A stretch of 48,553 bases of DNA from Oscillospiraceae bacterium (GTDB lineage Bacteria; Bacillota; Clostridia; Oscillospirales; Oscillospiraceae). Shown here piece by piece: positions 44,387 through 48,553 of the stretch (position 1 is its first letter; each line of letters starts with the position of its first letter). The stretch is taken from NCBI GenBank assembly GCA_017619715.1, contig JAFZRS010000005.1:1-48553 (forward strand), written 5' to 3'. The notes under the pieces were generated by a model. The model saw only the letters and a program-made list of their open reading frames with translations. It was not told the origin of the DNA and searched no databases. A program made the position numbers and the translations under genes.

Positions 44387-44688
44387 GCAATTACCTCCCA
44401 TTGCTTCACTTCGTCATACACCTTGTCGATAAAGGAATTGCCTTTAAGCGCCTTATACGCCCGATACTCGCAGATAAAGTTTTCAAACTCATACTGCCGA
44501 ATGGCCTGTGCCGCCCGGTTACGGTAGTAGGTGCGCAGCATATTGCTGCGCAGCAGACATTTTTGTCCTTCCCGCAGACGGTTGGCGCCGGTCAACCGAT
44601 CCCGCAGCGGACGTACCAACAGCATCAACGCGGCCGCCGCGCCTGTCACGCATGAGCAGATCTGTGACAGGGTCGTGAGACTGTCCAT
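44383..44688 (-). CDS. Uncharacterised membrane-anchored phage-type protein, 101 aa
   Basis: 101 aa starting MDSLTTLSQICSCVTGAAAA with one N-terminal membrane segment (about 8-26) and a basic cytoplasmic part rich in Arg, Tyr and Lys (MLRTYYRNRAAQAIRQYEF, GNSFIDKVYDEVKQWEV). It is the first gene of the cassette. I start at 44688 because AAGGAGG lies 8 nt upstream; the same frame is open to 44835, but that extension runs through the ABC-operon terminator. I recall similar small proteins in clostridial prophages without known function. Confidence 0.72.
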   Translation of the reverse strand: MDSLTTLSQICSCVTGAAAALMLLVRPLRDRLTGANRLREGQKCLLRSNMLRTYYRNRAAQAIRQYEFENFICEYRAYKALKGNSFIDKVYDEVKQWEVIA

Positions 44689-44786
44689 GTTCTTATCCTC
44701 CTTTCCTTTGGCTCCCCTATTTTTAGACGCAACAGTTTTTTCGGCACCCGCCGCGGTGTCCTTCTCGCGGCAACAAATACGCCAAC

Positions 44787-44814
44787 AAAAAAGCACACGG
44801 ATCGCTCCGCGTGC
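44787..44814 (-). terminator. Terminator of the ABC exporter operon
   Basis: A 9-bp stem (44793-44801 with 44806-44814, one G-U pair), 4-nt loop, followed by six T on the minus strand. It isolates the lysis cassette from upstream transcription. No consensus promoter is visible between it and the cassette. Confidence 0.87.
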
Positions 44815-44846
44815 CTTCTTGAAAATGTATTCCATTATTCGGCGTT

Positions 44847-46517
44847 TTACCGCCCGCCGTTTGGCGGAAGGAACAGCGTCGTCAGACCGAAAAACAGCAG
44901 TCCCAGACCGACATTCGCCGCCGCCGCGATCGCCGCCGCCGCGGCGGGAGCTCCCAGTATCAGTCCCAACGCCATGATGGCGGCGTCCGGGAGGATACCA
45001 AAGTAGAGGAACAGTACCTGTATGAGCTGTTTAACTGTTTTTCCGGCATTTACAGGGGTGGACAGGTTGATAAATGTCCCCACACCGGTGGCGTAGAGAT
45101 CCACCGAAACTACCAGCGCCGTCCACGCCAGCGCGGACAGGGGATCGCCCCGCAGGATCAGCACCGCCGCCAGCATGGCAGGCAGCACGTCCAGTACGCA
45201 ATTGGCGCTGCCACCCAGCAGTGACCACAGCAGCTTGGACCACGTGCTCTCCGGGATCAGCACGAAATAGTCCAGCCGGGTGTCCTCTTCCAAGGGGTTT
45301 CCCAGCGTACGGTAAAACGCCAGCACCGCCAGAAGCAGCGCCACCGGGATCAGCGTACGCGTCTGAAATACCAGCCGGCACAGCAGCGCCATGCCTGCGC
45401 CTGCCGCCAGATACGTCTCAGCGGTTTTCGTAAAGATGCCCAGATGGGCAAACCGGAAACGGTTATATAGTGCCTTGTGGAAATACACGTTGGCGCCGAA
45501 GCCCCGGGTCAGTCCTTCCCGGCGGAGGGACTCGGCGCGATTTTTCTTTCGCCGGGCAAAGATGACGCCGCCCGACTCAGATGCCTTTGCCCGTTCGATC
45601 AGTTCCGCCGTCTCCTCGGATTTTGCCATGGCGTCCTCATAAAAATCCGCATGCACCCGGGGAATGACAACGAGCAGTGCCGCGCCGCTAATCAGTGTCA
45701 AGGCGGCGCACAGCGCCGCAGACCACCAGTTGCCCTCTACGGCAAACATGGCAATGCCTTTCAGCCAGCCCCATACGGGGATCCAACGGGACGCTGTCGA
45801 GGCGTACAGCGCCGCGGCAGCTTCCAGCTGACCCAATCCGCTCTGCCGCCAAAAGAGCACATACGCGCCTACGATCAAAAAGAGTACGCCGTAAACCGCG
45901 CGGCGCAAATACGGCTTGAGCCCTGCGTGGGTGGAACAGACCGTATACAGCAGCACCTGCACCAGCTTGCTCATCGCCACAGTCAAAATCCACGCCGCGC
46001 CCAGCGCCAGACACGCCCAAATGCTCAGTCCCATATTCATCATCAGATTGGGGATCTGAAAGAGAATATAGACGCTTGCCACCAAAATCATGCCCAACTG
46101 GGTCGCCAGACGGAACAGCAGTACCGACTGGGGACGCATGGGCGCGGGGAACAACAGCGCTACGTCCGCCGGCAGGAATATCTTACTGCCGTTTTTATCC
46201 GCGCCCAAAATACTCATCACGAATACAAGCAAAATCACCGCGCCGGCAATCAGCTCCACCACGCCGGAGACCGTTTGAGCGTCCACATTGATCTCCACGT
46301 CAATCACGTCTTCGCCGGACAGCGGATCGTCTTCAATGATCTCCACTTGACCCGGATCTTCCCGCTCCTCGGACAACTCCGCCAGTTTTCCCGCGCCGAT
46401 ACCGATCAGCGCGCCCATGACAAAGCATATGAGAATGAAGATAAGCACCTTGGATTTGAGGAGCTTTTTAATTTGATTTTTGACGGAGTGGGCAGCGTAA
46501 TAGAGAAATAGCTTCAT
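44847..46517 (-). CDS. ABC exporter permease-like protein (PF16962 type)
   Basis: 556 aa with about ten hydrophobic segments, matching the putative ABC exporter family in layout: N-terminal FLYYAAHSVKNQIKKLLKSKV, one membrane segment, an acidic loop (EREDPGQVEIIEDDPLSGED), then two blocks of membrane segments split by a cytoplasmic region (ESGGVIFARRKKNRAESLRR). Substrate is unknown. ATG 46517 overlaps the ATPase stop by 4 nt with GGAGG upstream. It forms an exporter with the ATPase. Confidence 0.85.
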   Translation of the reverse strand: MKLFLYYAAHSVKNQIKKLLKSKVLIFILICFVMGALIGIGAGKLAELSEEREDPGQVEIIEDDPLSGEDVIDVEINVDAQTVSGVVELIAGAVILLVFVMSILGADKNGSKIFLPADVALLFPAPMRPQSVLLFRLATQLGMILVASVYILFQIPNLMMNMGLSIWACLALGAAWILTVAMSKLVQVLLYTVCSTHAGLKPYLRRAVYGVLFLIVGAYVLFWRQSGLGQLEAAAALYASTASRWIPVWGWLKGIAMFAVEGNWWSAALCAALTLISGAALLVVIPRVHADFYEDAMAKSEETAELIERAKASESGGVIFARRKKNRAESLRREGLTRGFGANVYFHKALYNRFRFAHLGIFTKTAETYLAAGAGMALLCRLVFQTRTLIPVALLLAVLAFYRTLGNPLEEDTRLDYFVLIPESTWSKLLWSLLGGSANCVLDVLPAMLAAVLILRGDPLSALAWTALVVSVDLYATGVGTFINLSTPVNAGKTVKQLIQVLFLYFGILPDAAIMALGLILGAPAAAAAIAAAANVGLGLLFFGLTTLFLPPNGGR

Positions 46518-47260
46518 CTTCCGGCTTCCTCCTCTGCCGCGCCGTGCTCCATGTCGCTGCGCTCCACGCCCTCTGTGACCGCAAAGAACAGCTCCTCCAA
46601 CGTCCTTCCGCTGTGCTCCAACTCCTCGCGGGTCACATCGGCGCGCACCTTGCCCTCCTGCATAATGAGGGTGCGATCCCACAGCATATCCACGCTGTCA
46701 ATGATATGGGTGGAGACCAACAGCGTGTTGCCCGCTTGCCGCATCTCCTCAATGACGGTTTTCAGCTCTTTGATGGCATGAGGGTCTAAACCGATCATCG
46801 GCTCATCTAACAGCAGCATTTTCGGCTGCGGCAGCAGACCCATACAGATATTGAGCTTTTGCTGCATGCCCTTGGAGAGCTCATCGCCGAATTTTTTTCG
46901 CTTATCCTGCAGCTCAAAGCGCTCCAGCAGTTGATCGATACGCATCTTATAATCCGTCAGGCGGTAGGCGCGCGCCAGAAATTCCATATGCTCCGCCACA
47001 GTCAGATTGGGATAGAGCGCCGGCATCTCCGGAATATAGCCCAAAATCCGTTTGGCTTCCAGCGTCTTGTGGCTCATGCCGCACACCCGGATATCCCCTT
47101 TGTAGCGGAGAAATCCGATAATCGCCTTCATAATGGTGCTTTTGCCCGCGCCGTTGGGGCCGAGCAATACGGTAATGCTTCCGTCGTCCAGGTGGAAACT
47201 CACGTCATCGCATGCGGTCGCCTTGCCGTACTTTTTGGTTACATGGGATACGTTCAGCAT
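46514..47260 (-). CDS. ABC transporter ATP-binding protein
   Basis: 248 aa. Walker A GPNGAGKST at residues 34-42, signature ELSKGMQQKL near 130, Walker B MLLLDEPMIGLD near 157 and the H-loop STHIID near 192. The KGMQQKL form of the signature is common in exporters of the EcsA/YtrB kind. It is first in a two-gene operon; GGAGAAAGG lies before the ATG. Confidence 0.95.
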   Translation of the reverse strand: MLNVSHVTKKYGKATACDDVSFHLDDGSITVLLGPNGAGKSTIMKAIIGFLRYKGDIRVCGMSHKTLEAKRILGYIPEMPALYPNLTVAEHMEFLARAYRLTDYKMRIDQLLERFELQDKRKKFGDELSKGMQQKLNICMGLLPQPKMLLLDEPMIGLDPHAIKELKTVIEEMRQAGNTLLVSTHIIDSVDMLWDRTLIMQEGKVRADVTREELEHSGRTLEELFFAVTEGVERSDMEHGAAEEEAGR

Positions 47261-47509
47261 AGATCTTTCTCCTTTTCTCCTCCACAGATCGAATATCGGC
47301 TCTCACTTTTCCGCCGCCTGAACAGCTCTTTATAATGACTGACGGAAAAAGCAGGTGCGGAAAGCACCGCAGAGCCTTCCGCACACCGAGTAAAAGGACA
47401 CAAACCGTGCCGCACCGCACAGTTAACCAGCCACCTGAAAAGCACAGCCGTGCAGCCATACAGGGTTCCTTGCCAAGATTGTTTTGCGTCCCGAAATTTG
47501 CGTCTCTTA
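47261..47509 (-). other. Intergenic region upstream of the ABC operon
   Basis: 249 bp with no credible gene. It contains a hairpin (47355-47384) and must hold the ABC-operon promoter. The best -10-like sequence is CATTATAAAG near 47330 (minus strand), without a good -35. Apart from these I see nothing. Confidence 0.5.
47355..47384 (-). terminator. Possible terminator of the exopolysaccharide operon
   Basis: Stem GTGCGGAA / TTCCGCAC with a 14-nt inner region, followed a few bases later by CTTTTTCC on the minus strand. It lies 125 nt after the kinase stop, and the U-tract is displaced, so it is uncertain. Confidence 0.35.
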
Positions 47510-48361
47510 TTATACTGTATCTTGCTTTTCCTTTGTGGCGGTTTTCTTCACCGCAGATTCTGCCGCCTTCTGCTCGGATACCGCGCCTGCATTGCCGGTT
47601 TGCGCCGCGTGCTGCACGGTTTTGCCCTGCGCTTGAGGGGAGTTGTAGCCGTAATACTTATACCGTTTGGGCAAGCCCATCATATCCGTCACAACGAAAC
47701 CCAGCACCTTCTTCCCCAGCACCTGCATACGCCGCATACACTCCGACAGCAATCGCTTTTCCGTATAATCCGCGCGCACCACCATCAAAAGACCGCTGAT
47801 CCACCGGGATACCTCCATCGCGTCCGACACGACGTTCACCGGCGGCAGATCCACCACGATAAAGTCGTACTCTTTCGACAGGTTTTGCAGCAATTCCTGC
47901 ATCTGTTCTGAACCCAACAGCTCCGATGGGTTTGGCGGAGTCTCGCCGGCAGGCATAATATACCAGCTGTCCAGAAGCGGCGCCTTCTGCGTCGCCTCCT
48001 CCACCGTACACAGTCCAGCCAGCAGGTTGGACATGCCCGGCTTTGACTGCAGCGCCAGCTTCTTGGCTACGCTGGGAATACGCATATCCGCGTCGATCAG
48101 CAGTACCTTCCTCCCCGTTTCCGCCAACGTGTACGAGAGGTTGATGGACGTGGTGGATTTACCCTCGCCGCGCACCGCGCTGGTCACGCCGATGATCCGG
48201 CATTTCTTCTCGTCCGGCAGTACGAACATCAAATTCGCCCGCAGCTGTTTATACGATTCCGCCGCCGCCCAGTCCAAATTTTCACACAGCATCCGGCGCT
48301 GTTCCCGCAGAGTCAAGCCTTGGGAAGATCCGGACTTTTTAGGCTTTTTCGACCAGATCAC
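47510..48361 (-). CDS. CpsD/CapB-type tyrosine autokinase
   Basis: 283 aa bacterial tyrosine kinase that controls exopolysaccharide chain length with its membrane partner. Walker A AVRGEGKSTT at 62-71, Walker A' VLLIDADMR at 86-94 and Walker B FIVVDLPP near 166. The C-terminal tyrosine cluster is short (YKYYGY), followed by an Ala/Lys-rich tail without further Tyr. It overlaps the partner gene's stop by 4 nt (ATGA), a usual CpsC-CpsD layout. Confidence 0.93.
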   Translation of the reverse strand: MIWSKKPKKSGSSQGLTLREQRRMLCENLDWAAAESYKQLRANLMFVLPDEKKCRIIGVTSAVRGEGKSTTSINLSYTLAETGRKVLLIDADMRIPSVAKKLALQSKPGMSNLLAGLCTVEEATQKAPLLDSWYIMPAGETPPNPSELLGSEQMQELLQNLSKEYDFIVVDLPPVNVVSDAMEVSRWISGLLMVVRADYTEKRLLSECMRRMQVLGKKVLGFVVTDMMGLPKRYKYYGYNSPQAQGKTVQHAAQTGNAGAVSEQKAAESAVKKTATKEKQDTV

Positions 48362-48553
48362 GTCTTCTGCCTCCTATCCGCATTCGTTCCGTAGTCACTT
48401 CCGCTCTCCGGTGAGCGCAGATCCGGTACCAGTCCCAGAATCGGCAGCTCGTACATCTGCATCAGATATTCCTCGCTGCGTACCACGCTGTCCAGCATAT
48501 CCGCCGCCACAATCACCAGCGCACTGACGACAAAGCCCAACAACAATCCCATC
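48358..48553 (-). CDS. C-terminal end of Wzz/CpsC-type chain-length protein
   Basis: Only the last 64-65 residues lie in the window. They show a membrane segment (GLLLGFVVSALVIVAADMLD) followed by VVRSEEYLMQMYELPILGLVPDL, the typical C-terminus of CpsC/CapA kinase adaptors that activate the neighbouring tyrosine kinase. The start and the N-terminal membrane segment lie beyond 48553. Confidence 0.88.
   Translation of the reverse strand, partial: MGLLLGFVVSALVIVAADMLDSVVRSEEYLMQMYELPILGLVPDLRSPESGSDYGTNADRRQKT

Noticed and set aside
41325..44688. A complete prophage
   Set aside because: No integrase, repressor, terminase, portal, capsid or tape-measure genes occur, and housekeeping or transporter genes flank it directly.
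44383..44835. A 150-aa version of the first cassette protein
   Set aside because: The extra N-terminus would be encoded by the terminator hairpin of the upstream operon, and the internal ATG 44688 has a strong ribosome-binding site.
47205..47459. An 84-codon minus-strand frame upstream of the ABC ATPase
   Set aside because: It overlaps the ATPase start, has no ribosome-binding site and reads as low-quality Cys/Arg-rich sequence.

Overview
The window is a chromosomal segment of a fairly GC-rich, low-redundancy Gram-positive bacterium. It most resembles a Clostridia member of the Oscillospiraceae/Ruminococcaceae type; this is inferred from gene content and protein sequences, with no search run. 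Supporting points are the Firmicute order adk-map-KOW protein-infA-rpmJ, a zinc-type S14, a YerC/TrpR-like regulator, RNase Y with YmdB, a eukaryote-like short prolyl-tRNA synthetase, and Rex-like operators at adhE. Promoters are close to sigma-A consensus with 17-bp spacers, and terminators are strong hairpins with U-tracts.

Layout. 1-306: a minus-strand tRNA operon (Val-Asp-Phe-Gly, the last cut by the window edge) with a consensus promoter. 412-2660: a minus-strand operon of yerC, a methyltransferase, a small membrane protein and hslO (Hsp33). 2801-7585: a DUF3298 protein, TrkA and a YihY-type membrane protein, a polysaccharide deacetylase, and a stand-alone DapF-fold epimerase. 7716-12841: secA, pgeF and an oligopeptide-type solute-binding lipoprotein. 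12919-13993: divergent lexA (with an SOS box) and secG. 14045-14836: a zinc-ribbon membrane protein of unknown function.

15023-31092 is one very long minus-strand S10-spc-alpha ribosomal operon: rpsJ to rplQ, with secY, adk, map, infA and rpoA. It carries a structured 5' leader, a second structured region between rpsJ and rplC, and an unexplained gap between rpsN and rpsH. 31158-35044 holds proS, an SbcD-like phosphoesterase, a YbaK-type deacylase and ymdB. 35215-41257 holds adhE with two Rex-like sites, rny and divergent fumC.

The accessory part is 41325-44688. It is an isolated five-gene minus-strand cassette of two small uncharacterised proteins, a tyrosine-phosphatase-like protein with phage-tail-like sequence whose active-site arginine is replaced by glycine, a Dp1-type holin and a GH25 endolysin. 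It has terminators on both flanks and no capsid, portal, terminase or integrase genes. It could be a phage remnant or a domesticated holin/lysin release module. 44847-47260 is an ABC exporter pair, and 47510-48553 is the end of an exopolysaccharide chain-length/tyrosine-kinase operon.
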